A stretch of 64,000 bases of DNA from Furcasterigmium furcatum (lineage: Eukaryota; Ascomycota; Sordariomycetes; Glomerellales; Plectosphaerellaceae): NCBI GenBank assembly GCA_001599815.1, contig BCIA01000002.1, positions 1,743,831 through 1,807,830 on the forward strand, given 5' to 3'. Numbering within the stretch: the stretch's first letter is position 1; the number at the start of each line of letters is the position of its first letter. Both the position numbers and the translations under genes were made by a program. Below the pieces are notes generated by a model that did not search any database, was not told the DNA's origin, and worked only from the letters and a program-made list of their open reading frames with translations. Shown here in pieces: positions 32,481 through 44,538 of this stretch.

Positions 32481-33497
32481 GTTGTCGGTTTCCCCGGTGG
32501 TGTGGAGGCTGGTGAGCGTGGCTAGATCGTTGCGAGAATGTCCGTATGTGCACGATGAGGATGTGCGAAGTGGCGCCACGGATGCGAAGGTGAGTTCTTT
32601 TATCGTCTGAAATTGGACAGAAGTTCTGAGGTATCGCCAAGGCCTCTTTCCTGTTGGTTCTGCCTGTCCTGCTGTGCCGCATCACGGCCCTGGTTGCCTC
32701 ACTCCCGTGAATGGATCTCGGCGGCCCACTGGTTTACTACCTCAAGGGATTGATAAGTTTATCCTCATCTGGGTGCTAACTCTCGGAACAGAGGGGAACT
32801 TATGAAGGCTCTGAGATCTTCCCATTCATCATGTGGTCCTGGTTGTCACAAGAACCCAGCCTGCCGGAGCCGAACCAGAACTCAATGTTGCAGCCAAATT
32901 GGGCGTGACCTGATCTGATTAGACAATGGGCCAAAAGACCATCAACGTATCAGGCGGCACAAGGAGCGGTATCTTGTTCAGAAGGCAGGGGTCATACCCA
33001 GGGCCCTTCCGACCCCTGACCTCCCGTTGTGACGCTGTTGGAGTCGCCCGAGATGTGGTACGCATGGCTCCCTCTCGCGCCAACAGCTTGCCATCAAGCG
33101 TCTCGGGACCGACAATGGGCACCACGTGACCCTGGAGGGTCATCGGAGGGGAACGAGTCAGGGGCAGACCGGTAAACTCCTTCACCGACGGTAGCTTGAT
33201 TTCGGAGTCATGCCATTGGCCAATGCAGATGCGGGGGAATGCTGACTGTCCCTAGACCGAGAACCAAGACGCCTTGGACCCTGCATCCTACAACTCTCAT
33301 CGGTCCCGTCCCCAAACTCATCACCTCCAACTCCCGCATCGCTGTCGCTCATCCCAGCAGGGCCAAGGCCTGACGATGCTGGCAATCCGTCAAGCTGTGA
33401 CAACGTGGTGATGTGAGCTCCGACGCCCAAGCTCCTCCAACAGCACTCACGCTCAAATTCCCGACGACAACCTCACCTCACCGACCGGACTCACCAG
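32481..33497. other. Divergent promoter region
   Basis: About 1 kb between the anchored surface protein and the zinc-cluster regulator. It may include an unrecognised 5' exon of the left gene near 32580-32700. Otherwise no gene was seen. Confidence 0.4.
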
Positions 33498-35951
33498 ATG
33501 GACGATTCTCAAAGGCCGAAACAGGCCGCGTGCCTGGTGTGTCGCAAGAGCAAGATCAAGTGCGACTTCTCCTCGGACCAGGTCAAATGCAAGCGATGCA
33601 CACAACTCGATGTCGAATGCGTGCGACCTACCTTCCACGCTGGCAGGCAGAAGGGCATCAAAAAGTGAACACCACTCATCCTCGCTGCGCGAGGTCCCCG
33701 TCTCGTGCCCGGACTGGTAGCTGACGTGAAACCCACAGCAAGCGCAAGGGGCTGGACAAGGCGATATTCCAGATTGAGCAGGCCATCAAGAGGGCCAAGT
33801 CAGGGGAGCAGACGACCGAGGACCACAAGGCCCTGTTCGATTTACAGCATCTCTTGGATGATGCCGGGGAGCTGCCCACAGCCGTGGCAAGCACAAACCG
33901 ACTGAAACGACGAAACACGGCCGAGGATGAGTATTCCTCCGAAGACGACGACGAAGTAGAGGATACCCCGGAAAGTAACACATACATCACACATCACCGA
34001 GAGGGGAGCTTGACCGTCGACGATGCGGAAAATCCCCTTCAGCTGCTCGCTCGTGCCTCTAACCTGCAACTGTCGCCCACGCCGGGAGGGCCCTCTCCAG
34101 GCCAGGTCGCCAAAGCAAATCGGAAGAAGCAGTCAGACCGCCTGGATGAAGACACAGAGATCCAGTCCTTCTTCACATCCGTCCGGGTAAACCTCGACGT
34201 GGGCGATGACATTGACCCAATACACATGGGCTTGACCACAGAGGCCGAAACCGAAGAGCTGTTCGATTAGTGAGTCGCTCCGTTTGCCCGGCGTCGTCTG
34301 ACGGAGAGCTGACCCAGCCCCAGCTTCCACAAGCATTTGGCACACACCCGCTGGGGACTGGACCCCGACCTCTTTACTGTTGCCTTTGTCCGCTCCCGCT
34401 CCGCTTTCCTATTGACCTCCATACTAGCCGCCTCTGCCCTGTTTAGGCCACAGGATGCAGCCCTCTCGCGCCGGTTGTCCGCCCATGCGAAGAGCCTGGC
34501 CCACCGAGTCATCACACATCGGCACAAATCTGTCGAAATTGTCCTTGCGTTCATGATCAACGTACCCTGGATGTTTCCCGGGAAGCACAGCACTGACGAT
34601 GAAACCTGCTGGTACGTGGCAATGGCCACAACAATCGCCCTCGACCTCTCCGTGCACAAACTGCTCATCCCGGAGGACACCCTTAGCTCCGCAGCGGCCG
34701 TGGCCCGCGGAGACTGCGTCGATCCTCGCACAGCCATGGCCATCGACGGTTTCAGCAACATCGACCCGGCGTCCGATCTTGGTCGAAGGCTCTTGCGTCG
34801 AAGGGAGCGTTGCTGGATCGCACTCTTCGTGCTCGAACGAGGCATGTCCTTGGCCCGCGGCCGGAGCTTCACGGTTCCCATCACCCGGTCACTCAGGGAC
34901 TGCGACAACTGGCATCGCTCCGACATTGCGCATCCCATGGACGGCCAGATGGTTTCCATAGCGGTGCTCCGGCGCGACCTGGACGGCATCTTCGCCACGG
35001 TCCGCGCCATGTGCGACGGGTCGCAGAACAACTTCTCGAGCGGATCCCTGATTGCCCAGTCGGTCCAGAGCACCATTGAGCGATTCTTCGATCAGTGGAA
35101 CACCGACTGGGGATTTTCTATCGGCTCCGGCCCCGACCGTAAACTACCCCCGTACGTCGAGATTCTCGTCACCCACACCCGCCTCTCCATCTACAGCGGC
35201 GTCATCAACCACCCGACTGCGCCGTTGGAAGTGCGACACTTCTTCCGAACAGTGAGTAGTACCTTTATCCACATGACCCAGTTCTTGGAGGTTTGTGCGG
35301 TGGGCGCTAACGCGGGATCAGGCCGGAATGTCCTCGGCCGTCTCGGTCATGCGGGTGGCGATCCAGGGCGAGGCCCTACTGCGGTCCATGCCCAACAACA
35401 CCGCCATCATGATCACATTCGCGGCCTGCTTCGCCCTGACGCTGAGCGCGTACGCGAGCGTCAACTCAAACCTGGCATCCAGCGTGCGAACCCTGGTCCA
35501 GGAGACGTCGGACGTCCTCGAGCGAGTGGGCAACGTCACGAAGCACCGCAACGGCCTTTCCTCGCTCTACGGGAGGTATCTCCGCGTCATCGCCAAGAAG
35601 GCCGCTTCTGCCGCGGATGCTCAGCCGGCTACCAGGCCGCAGGCGCCTCCGACCTCTTCCGACGGCCCCCGGAGCAACAGCCTCAGCCTTCAGGCGCAGG
35701 TCTCCCCCTCAGCCGGGGGCCTCGCGAACATCTCGAGGATGGACGCCGTGGCGACGCAGCCGGAATACGTGAACCAGGAGCTCTGGCCCGGCGCGCTGCA
35801 CTTTTCGACAATGTCTGACGAACAGATCGTCGACTTTCTCAACCAGCCTTACAACGCCTTTGACCAGACCGACGGCAATCTGACGTGGGAGGATCTGGAT
35901 AACTTTGAAGGAGTCAACTGGCCGAATATGCCTGGTTATAATTTCGGATGA
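33498..35951 (+). CDS. Zn2Cys6 transcription factor with fungal-specific TF domain
   Basis: Four exons (33498-33664, 33739-34269, 34324-35251, 35322-35951) give 751 residues in frame. The first exon is only 55 codons and holds the zinc cluster: Cys12, 15, 22, 31, 34 and 41 (C-X2-C-X6-C-X8-C-X2-C-X6-C) next to a basic linker and a Gln/Lys/Asp-rich coiled coil (residues 58-95). The middle homology region contains AHTRWGLDPDL, LTSILAASALF, HRHKSVEIVLAFMINVPWM and WYVAMATTIALDLSVHK, the fungal_trans layout seen in PrtT-like and related regulators. The C-terminus is acidic and aromatic (DGNLTWEDLDNFEGVNWPNM), an activation-domain-like tail. Divergent from the anchored surface protein. Target unknown. 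Confidence 0.92.
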
Positions 35952-36195
35952 TGTAGCTACCACATAGAGTGTACAAAAATGAGCCTGAAAGCAAATGGGG
36001 GTTTACGCAATGCTTTGGCCGGATGTATTATTGAGGAAGGCTGATGGGTCGATGCTTGCAACCAACTGGACCGAGAGGATTCGAGACCGTTTCCCGAATT
36101 CAGGTCTTTGGGTCATGGCATCCGAAAATCATATACATTTAATGCTGTCTGGTCCTCCCTGGAGAAATGTCTACCACCGACGTCCCATGCTTCGC

Positions 36196-37577
36196 TCAAA
36201 CCTTGATGGCAACTTTCTCCGGCGCGGTGAAGCTCACCTGGGTCAACTGCCGCAACTGCTCCATAAACACAAAGGTCAAGACGGTGTGTGGCCTGATGCG
36301 GATGTTAGTTTTCTGTCCCTGAAGTTATTCGAGGCTCAACCCACGTTAATCGGAGCCACGCGGGTGTCCAGCCCTTCATGAGGAACTGGGGACCTTCCTC
36401 GCGCAGGCCGGCGCGCACAATCTGGCCGAGGGACTACAAGCTCGTCAGTTTTAGACTCTGGTTGCTCGTATCTCGTGCTGCTTACCGCGCTTCCAGCGGC
36501 GCTCTGGATCCTGCTCTTCAGCACATCTGCCGGGGCGCAGATGGTTGTCGCCACCGTGCCGGCAACGAAGGAGGACATGATATGCGTCCGGACATCGTCT
36601 TTGAAGTTCAGGTTGCTCAGGAAGAACTGCTTCGCCGTGGCATATCTGAGAGATCTGGTCAGCGGGGTTCTTCGGTCGTCAGAGGTGGGCAAGCCGACTC
36701 ACGGTGCAATCTGGCCAACATCTATTCCGACGGTTAGCACATGTGCGGCATGGAGAGGATGTGGATTTCGTACTCATGAGAACGCTTCGCGTGATATTCG
36801 CAGACAGCCCTTTGCCGAATGCGCCGATGCCCTCTTCTCTCGCCACGCGATACAGGCCCTCGAGGGCATTTGAGTAGCCGAAGCGCTCGGCGGCTGGTTT
36901 TGCGCCGTCTGCGCACATCCTGACCAGAACAACCTGGGATAAAGTCAGCCATGATACATCCCAAGTAACCTGTCGATCAACGAACCTCGGTCGGATTGCC
37001 GACCAGGCCAGCCAGACCGCCTGCCACGCCAGCGCAGCCGATGGTCCAGGCTGTTGACAGCTTCTCGGTGCCGTTGTAGTCCTTCGCCTTTTGAGACAGG
37101 GCCGTGAAGAGGCCGAATCTCGCGGTTGAATATGTTGATTGTCGCAGGACAGAGGCTGAGAGACCTGCCCAGAGAGACGGGATTCCTGAGGGGGCAGATC
37201 AGCATCTGTTGCTGGAGACAGCAGGGAGAGGAGGCGGCGTACCGTCGCGTGCCGCGAACCGGAACATGGCTCGGAACATGGATTCTTTTGATCGGAGGAC
37301 CTGCATTCGGCTGTGAGGGTGAGCGGTTGCTCGTCGTTGAGAGGCACGCGACACTTACTACTTGACCTGGTCGAGGGGATGTGCTGGGCAGAGTCAGCAT
37401 GTCATTCAATTCGCGACTTCATCGTCAGATTCTTACTGAAGCAGACGGCCATGGACGCCGCGGCGCCGCTATATCATTGTTAGTATTTGTTGAATACGCA
37501 AGGTGGGCATGAAGATTGCCCAGAGGCGGTACCTACCCGAGCCAGAAGGGTTCTCTCTGCTTCGTCTTGGACGCCAT
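36196..37577 (-). CDS. Mitochondrial dicarboxylate-type carrier (SLC25 family)
   Basis: Inner-membrane exchanger of the mitochondrial carrier family. Ten exons reconstruct 296 residues in frame: 37577-37537, 37468-37437, 37383-37359, 37310-37243, 37185-36986, 36933-36774, 36721-36703, 36645-36486, 36433-36345, 36292-36196. Three carrier signatures are present, one per repeat: HPLDQVKYRMQVL, NPTEVVLVRMCADG and APADVLKSRIQSA. The second one, with VVLVRM, and the NVGQIAPYATAKQF segment fit fungal dicarboxylate (DIC1-like) carriers that swap malate or succinate for phosphate. One exon is just 19 nt and two others are 25 and 32 nt, so gene finders easily break this gene. Divergent from the AhpD-like gene. 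Confidence 0.9.
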
Positions 37578-38152
37578 GATTGATGTGTCTCACGAGTCGT
37601 CACGGCTGTGGGAGGCTGGGCCAGAGTCAAGATGAAAGGTTGGTTACAAAGTATCCCAAACGGCCGACAGGAAGAATCTCAGGATCGCAGACACATGCAA
37701 GATGGTTGTCAGATCGGGAACATGGAGTTCGGAGTGCAGATGTAACGACCTCGATGGCTCCCCGCGGCGGAATGGGAAGCGGGGCGAGATCCGGCCGTTG
37801 ATCCTAGCTCATGCGCAAGGCCTTGCTTCTCCCACTTCTCCGCATTCCTCCCCATGGCGAAGACTGATCCTGTGATTCTCGGAGTCTTGAAGCGTGGCCG
37901 ACAGCCTGTCACTGTCTGACGAAACGCGGGAACAAGGCCGGTTCGCCGCCGGAGGCAGATCTGGGCCCCGGGTAGATCAGATGTCAGACGGGCCCTGAAT
38001 CCTGCGGGCCCGGGTCCCCACTTCTCCAAATCCCCAACGGCGGGCAGAAGATGGCGCCGACTCTCGGCTTAACATCTGCTCGCCGACAGGGGCCGAGGTG
38101 ACGGATGTGACGCTGGAGGGGCGTCGCTCAATCAAAACTCCGACGGAAACCC
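37578..38152. other. Divergent promoter region
   Basis: 575 bp between the carrier and the AhpD-like gene, serving both. No gene was seen. Confidence 0.45.
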
Positions 38153-39163
38153 ATGCCATGCTTGAATGACCTCGAGCCGCAGCCCATGGATGACGAAGAC
38201 CGCATGTCGCCGCAACCAGACACCGAGAACCACGACGAGAAACCCGACGACACCGACATGTCGAAGCTATCACCGAGCCTGAAGGCGCTCATCAACGCGC
38301 CGTTTGCGCGACCGGACGCCACCGCGGCCCCGGCGCTCATGCGCGAGGTCTACAGCAAGATCGCAAGCGACGCCGCGAAGCGCAACGTCGGCGTCAAGCC
38401 GTGGCTCGCACTGACGGTGAGTCCGAGACAAACAGAGAGCGAGTACAGCATCGCGGAGCCTCAGCTGACCCCAATGGACCAGACCGCGACGACATTCACG
38501 CTCAACTCCCCCGACTCCCTCCCCATTCTCCACGGCATCGCCTCCTCCACGCCGGGCTCCAACCCCGTCCACGCCGCCGAGTTCATCCGCGAGGTCGGCC
38601 TCAAGTGCATCTCCTTCAACGGCATCCCCCGCTCCATCAATAACCTCAACGCCTTCCACGCCTCCCTCCCCAAAGACGTCACCTCCCAACTCGAGACGCG
38701 GGGCACCCGCCAGCCGACCGAGGCGAACCTCAAGGCCACGTCCCGCCGCGGCCGCGGCCTCTGGAACAGCGTCTACGCGCCCTTCGAGGACAAACTGGTC
38801 GAGAAGCTCGCCACCAGCCACCCCGACCTGCCCGTGCACATCCTCAACAGCCACTACGGCCCCCTGCTGTCGGACCCGGAGGAGCGCGGCGGCCTGGCCA
38901 AGGTCGGCCGCGCGCTGACGAGCATCGTGGCCATCAGCTGCCTGCGAGCGCAGACAGGCGTCGGGCCGCAGGTGCTGAGCCACGTGTTCGGGCTGCGGAA
39001 GGCGATGGACGACGGCAGCTTCGCGGCGGAGGCGAAGACGGAGGACGGCCTGGAGGGCGTGGAGTGGCTGGCGGGTGACGAGGGCGGCGAGTGGCTGCTC
39101 AAGGCGATTGATTCCATCTCGGAGGCGTTGGGGGGAGGGAACTTTGGGCAGCCGAAGCTGTGA
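38153..39163 (+). CDS. AhpD-like / carboxymuconolactone decarboxylase-fold protein
   Basis: An uninterrupted ORF encodes 336 residues, but 38417-38482 (66 bp, donor GTGAGT, branch CTGAC, acceptor ACCAG) is a textbook intron of length divisible by three. The spliced protein is 314 residues and joins LALT to TATTFTLN. The core includes HAAEFIREVGLKCISFNGIPRSINNLNAF, which matches the helical face of AhpD-like proteins, though only one of the two usual redox cysteines is present, so peroxidase-type chemistry is doubtful. The start could also be the in-frame Met at 38260 (MSKLSPSL), after an acidic N-terminal extension. Fungal relatives are often mitochondrial, which fits its divergent carrier neighbour only loosely. 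Confidence 0.75.
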   Translation: MPCLNDLEPQPMDDEDRMSPQPDTENHDEKPDDTDMSKLSPSLKALINAPFARPDATAAPALMREVYSKIASDAAKRNVGVKPWLALTVSPRQTESEYSIAEPQLTPMDQTATTFTLNSPDSLPILHGIASSTPGSNPVHAAEFIREVGLKCISFNGIPRSINNLNAFHASLPKDVTSQLETRGTRQPTEANLKATSRRGRGLWNSVYAPFEDKLVEKLATSHPDLPVHILNSHYGPLLSDPEERGGLAKVGRALTSIVAISCLRAQTGVGPQVLSHVFGLRKAMDDGSFAAEAKTEDGLEGVEWLAGDEGGEWLLKAIDSISEALGGGNFGQPKL

Positions 39164-39564
39164 GTGTACGACTACGAGAGCATTGATAGATGAGTGTACA
39201 TAGTATGAGCCAATGAACTAGAGCTGCGAAGACAGCTGGATTCTTCATCTTCATCTTCATCTTCCTGGAAAGAGGACTCAGAGGGTTGAGAGCCTTGCTG
39301 GATTCTCTCTGGCTGGCCTGTTCCACAGACCAACTGACGGATATCTGTGGCGTATCGTGCGTGATATTGGATGGGAATTCGTACAAGATTTTTCAGGCGA
39401 CGATGGTTACCTATGTCCCGTAAAGGAGGACAACTCCAATGCGAGATACACCAGAGGAGCACGATGCAAGATGCTACGAGTATGGTCTTTGAGGGTGTAT
39501 ATTTGCGCTGTATACCCCGGGGAATCATGAGTCTCTTTCACACTCCTTCTTACAATCCTTCTAA
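39164..39564. other. Convergent 3' region
   Basis: About 400 bp between two stop codons, with a TCATCT microrepeat near 39245. No gene was seen. Confidence 0.4.
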
Positions 39565-41334
39565 TCACTCCATGGTCTTCAGGTCCTTCGCCACCGTGAA
39601 ATCGGCATCCGTCTTCTGCCTGATCTCCTCAACACTAACACCCGGCGCCGTCTCCGTGAGCGTCAGGGTACCGTTGGCTCTATCAACCTGGAACACACAC
39701 TGAAGCACATGTTAGCTATGTCTCTCGGACATCCACAAGCACCACTGAGAAGACTTACCAGATCCGTGATGATGGTGCTCACGACCTTCGCGCCCGTCAG
39801 CGGCAGGCTGCAGTTCTGCACAATCTTCGCGCTGCCGTCCTTGGCGACGTGCTCCGTCGCGACGACGATCTTGGTGCCCTCGGGGTTCGAGACCAGGTCC
39901 ATCGCGCCGCCCATGCCCTTCATCACCTTGCCGGGGATCATGTAGTTCGCCAGGTCGCCCGACGCGCTGACCTGCAGCGCGCCCAGGATCGACACGTCGA
40001 CGTGCCCGCCGCGGATCATGCCGAAGGACTCGGCGCTGTCGAAGGTCGCGGCGCCGGGGACGAGCGTCACCGTCTCCTTGCCGGCGTTGACGATGTCGGG
40101 GTCGACCTCGGACTCGTTGGCGGGGTACGGGCCCATGCCGAGGATGCCGTTCTCAGACTGCAGCCAGACCTTGCGGTTGGCGTCGAGGAACGAAGGCGCG
40201 AGGGTGGGCAGGCCGACGCCGAGGTTGACGTAGAAGCCCTCCTGGAGCTCCTCGGCCGCGCGGCGGGCGATGCGGTTGCGGCGGGCGGTGGCCTCGTTGG
40301 CCTTGGGCGCGGCGCTTCCAGCCTCGGACTTGGGAGTCGCCAGCTTGAGGATCTCGATCTTCTTCTCCACGGTCGCGGGGACGATGCGGTCGACGAAGAT
40401 GCCGGGAAGGTCGACATCGTTGGGGTCGATCTCGCCGAGGGGCACGATGTTCTCGGCCTCAACGATGGTGAGCTTCGCAGCCTTGGCCATGATGGGGCCG
40501 AACGCCTTGGTCGTGTAGCGGAAGACGCAGTTACCGGCCTCGTCGACCTTGTGCGCGCGCAGGATGGCGACGTCGCCGGGGAGGGCCGTCTCCATGAGGA
40601 AGGTCTTGCCGTTGAACTCCTTGGTCTCGCGCGGGGTACCCTTCTGGAGGACCTTGCCGGAGGGGTCGAGGCGCACGGGGATGTCGCCGGTCTGGAGGAG
40701 GGAGTGGGCGCCTGTCGGCGTGTAGAAGGCCGGGATGCCGGCGCCGGCGGACCTGATCCTCTCGGCGAGGGTTCCCTGAGGGCAGAGCTCGATGGCGATC
40801 TTTCCGGTGAGGTAGCCCTTCTCCAGGGCCTTGTTGCTTCCGAGGAACGACAGGACGAGGCGGTCGACCTGGCCGGACTCGGTCAGCACTGAGAGGCCAC
40901 CCTTGCCCTCCTGGCCGGCATTGTTGGACACGGCCCTCAGCGAGTGGAGGGATTCAGGACCGCGTCGGTGAAGGGCTGTGATGAGAGTCTCTGTGGGTGT
41001 AGATGGTCAGTGTTGGTTCTTTTCGTCTGTCTGTGAAAATAGACTCACCTGCTACACCGCAGAGGCCGAATCCTGAGCTCAGGATGGTCGAGCCGCTCTG
41101 AACGTCTGCAACCGCCTCATCAGCCGACTTGTAAAGCTTCGAGCCTCCTCTTTGAACCTCGGGCGCCTTCTTGCCCGGTGCTGAGCATAACACGCTCGTC
41201 GTAGCGAGAGTTCTTCGCGAAGTGGGAGCGCGCCTTGCGCAGGGGTATCTGGTGGGTTGAGAAGCAATTGGCTTTGCTTGAGCCGATGCTCTGGCGAGAG
41301 CCCGGGGGCCGAGAGTGCGATTGAATCCGCGCAT
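39565..41334 (-). CDS. Succinyl-CoA:3-ketoacid-CoA transferase, mitochondrial (SCOT)
   Basis: Transfers CoA from succinyl-CoA to acetoacetate in mitochondria, allowing ketone-body and acetate-type metabolism. Three exons (41334-41049, 40990-39759, 39699-39565) give 550 residues. The first 60 residues are Arg/Ala/Ser-rich with no acids, a mitochondrial transit peptide. The alpha-type half begins with [24 protein letters not shown], the beta-type half with [24 protein letters not shown], and the catalytic glutamate lies in [12 protein letters not shown]. The linker between halves is Ala/Lys-rich ([15 protein letters not shown]). Length and order match fused eukaryotic SCOT enzymes. The last exon holds the C-terminal CVFQVDR to KDLKTME. 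Confidence 0.95.
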
Positions 41335-42171
41335 GATGTCGATAGAGAGCGTCGCAAGGTGAATTGGAAGAATGGCTATGTGTACACGAATTGTATAATG
41401 CTCTTGGATCTATGTTCATTCCAAGTTCCTGTCGATGAGAATAGTCCTGGAGTTTTTGACCGTCTCGCGACGGCAACCCGGCCCTTGTTCTGCCTCCGGA
41501 ACCAGTGCTGAGAGCCGGACCGAGGGGCAGCTGTTGGAGCTCAGACATCCCCCGCTACGAGTCTTGCCGAGTTGCCCCAGCTTGTGACGTACCCCGGACT
41601 CTGAATTGGCGGACATTCGGAGTTGCGGCCCGGGAGACAGATGTAGGCTCCGGGTCCAAGCTGGTTTCGGCATTCACTAAAACTCGCCGAACAAGAATGA
41701 GACCCAAGCCGGGACGCACTAAATTTTGCCGATCCAGAGTTACCACAGCGCGTCTTTCCCTGAATACTGTTCATTGAAGATCGAGTGTATGGTTGCGCCC
41801 AGAGACCAGTTTGGGAAAAAGATGGGAGATCAAACTTGGCTTCTCGGGCTCAAGAAGATGCATGCCGTGCCAGAAGACAACTCACAATGCAGGCACTGGG
41901 GAGACAACATCTGACAGGGCCAACACCCGGTGTTCATCTCGGTCGCGGAAGTCACAGGTTGCAAGGAACATGAGAATCTCTGAATCAGATATGAATAAAC
42001 TCTGTTCGCCTCCAGAAATCTGATCATATTAAAGCTGACCACCCTCAAAAGAAACCATAACGCCCGCATGCCGAAGGACTTTTGCCATGCCGTTAAACCC
42101 AAAATTACAAAAATATAAGCACACCCAACCAATCTGGTAGAACAGCTTCAATTACGCCCCGTCGACTGAAC
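41335..42171. other. Intergenic
   Basis: Promoter of the SCOT gene and 3' region of the Rds1-like gene. Only short motif-free ORFs. Confidence 0.4.
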
Positions 42172-43328
42172 TCACGCCTTCAGGGACCTCGCAACCTGAA
42201 TGACGCCCGGTGCCGCGAGAGTCGACTTGACAATGGCATCCGCGTTGGGGAAGTCCTTGGCCGTCGTGAGGGAGGCGTGGCTGAAGCCCTGGGCGACGAG
42301 CGCCGAGTAGGGGAACTTGGCCTTGAGCTTGATCTCGTCGCCCTCCCACCGGACGTCAGTCGCGGGCACGCTGCACGGCAGCTGCTGGCCCGTAACGTAC
42401 GTGATGTACAGGCCGGTCGTCTTCTTCTCCTTGGCCGCCTCGGTTCCCGTGAGCTTCGCGGAGAAGGTCAGCTCCTGGTCCTCGGCCTTGAGCGCGGCAA
42501 CGGGGCCGCCGTTGATGTTCAGGCCGGGGAAGAGGGGGAGGTCGATCTCCTTGAGGTCGAAGGGGCACGAGCCGGGGACGACGAAGAGCTGCAGCGCGGA
42601 CCAGGCGAAGGGGGCAGGGACGGTCGTCAGGAACGGTGACTCGGAGGGGACCTCCTCGAGGTATAGGCGGTAGGCGCCGTTCTGCTCACCCTCCTGGCCG
42701 ATGACCGAGGAGACGATGCGCACGAACTCAGTGGCGTTCTCCGAGGCGAAGATGACGTTGGCGCCCTGGAGGGCTCCGAGGACCACGGCGGTGAAGGTCT
42801 CGGCGAGCCCGATGGCCTCCTTGAGGTTGGTGACAGGGAACTGATACTTGCAGGGCGAGGGCGCGAACTTCTTGGCGGTCTTGAGAACCCCGAGGGCCGC
42901 GAGGGCGTGTTGCTCCTCTTGCTTCTGTGTGTCAGAAGCCATTCGATATTGCTCATGGTCGTGCAGGTGGGACTTACAGCAAGGACGGTACGGATGATCT
43001 TCTCAGCATCGGCAGTCATGGCGCCCAGCTCGGTATAGCCGGGGGCCTTGCTTGTGATGTTGTTCAGCAGCGAGCTGAAGAAGGCCGTCTCGAAGAGCTC
43101 GTTGAAGGCGATCAACTGGAAGGCAGTGGTAGTGCCAGGGCCGATTTCGGCAGGCAGGGTACCGCCAGGAAGCTTTCCGCCAGCTTCTTTGGCAATGATG
43201 GCTTGCTGGGCCTCGTTGGGGTTGGGGAACCCATCATTGTTCGGAATAGCGAAGCTGCGCGGTGCGATGGCGGCGGCGCTGGCGAGGCCCCAGCCAACGG
43301 CCGAGGCGATGAAGATGGCGGCACGCAT
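42172..43328 (-). CDS. Rds1-like ferritin-domain secreted protein
   Basis: Two exons (43328-42978 and 42924-42172; 53 bp intron, donor GTAAGT, acceptor ACACAG) give 367 residues. A signal peptide (MRAAIFIASAVGWGLASAAA) is followed by the Ferritin_2 four-helix region (about residues 35-200) with FQLIAFNELFETAFFSSLL, EKIIRTVLAKQEEQHALAAL and EFVRIVSSVIGQEGEQNGAYR; the Glu and E-x-x-H pairs are the family's putative metal site. The C-terminal half is a beta-rich extracellular domain. Relatives include fission-yeast Rds1, induced by glucose and nitrogen stress, and Aspergillus late sexual development proteins. Extracellular or wall location is likely. Confidence 0.9.
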
Positions 43329-44538
43329 TTTTGTGAAGTTGTATTTGAGTGTGTGTATTGCAGGGTAAGCTCGAATCCGCTATCGTCGTGCTGAAGTGAA
43401 GAAGATCATTTCGAACAAGATGCCATGATCCGCGAGGGTTGTTATACATTTTCCATTCCTTCACTTACATGACGACAACAACACCAAAAATGGCCGTGCT
43501 GACATCACCCACGCGATGATCCTATTATTATTCCGCAAGTGCCGCGCGCCGGAAGGCCCGACGTCCGCAAGGGGGAATGTGACGCCACCGGCCGTGTAGC
43601 TCTAATTAAACCAGCCTAACCTAACAGAACTTGGGGTGGCTTTCTCTCCGGGCGACAATAGACAGCACCCTCTCCATCCAGGAGTGTCGACTCGCCCATA
43701 TCGCATGCCCGACGCCCAGCGACATCTTCCCGGCTTCATTCTCTTCCATGTGGCTCTATACGCTGCTTTCGAAGGCTTCGTGTTGATCAGCAGAGTGTCG
43801 CGGGTGGCGTCGGTGGCAGAACGGCACGAAGTGACAAAGTCGACGGGAGGCTGAAGTTTGGGCGACGCCACGGCGACCACACCACTGGAATGCGGGAAAC
43901 TCGCGACTTTCGGCAATAAACAAAAGTCAAATCCGTCTGTCAGCCCTACTTCGCTTGCGCCGGACCCGGACTACCCGGGTCGTTCTTTGTTCGCTGGTTC
44001 GTCATGGACTGCGGCTGGCGATCTGTCCCGGCCCGTTTATCTAGAAGGAATCCCCCAATTTAGGACGGCATGTGTCGGGGCCGAAAATGACAGAAAACCG
44101 TGCTTTGTTCCGGGATGCTGTAATTTTGGAGAGATGAGTTCAAGACAGCTCAGACATAAACATTCCGTCATTCGCCAGCCTGGGGATAGTGAAGCCATGC
44201 CTGACATGGCTTTACAGCAGTAGGCCCTCTAGCTTTTTGCAATGCTGTTTCTTTCATGAGATCTAACCTGGGAATGATCAGCTAATTACTACTCTGTGGC
44301 ACTGGGTTGATTGTCGCCTGAACTGCTGCTCAACCCATCTTCCGTGTGATCAAAGTAGACACTCAGCCGAGCGTCAGCATCACATCCCCGAGCTCCGGGT
44401 GAAGACACTGCCATGACCTGACTGCCCCCTCTGAGCGCTTTAGGTTAGCGCATGAGACGGGCTCACCGGTCCTTGATCTATCTATTCAGGGTGTTGCGCT
44501 CCAACCACCTCGAGCCCCAAGGCGTCCTCTCAAATGTT
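43329..44538. other. Intergenic, 1.2 kb
   Basis: Promoter of the Rds1-like gene on the left. On the right it is the site where the C-terminal half of the truncated kinase would be expected; no kinase C-lobe motif was found. No gene was recognised. Confidence 0.4.

Noticed and set aside
39849..40892. Plus-strand ORF of 347 codons over SCOT
   Set aside because: Antisense shadow; the minus strand has the catalytic SENGILGMG motif.
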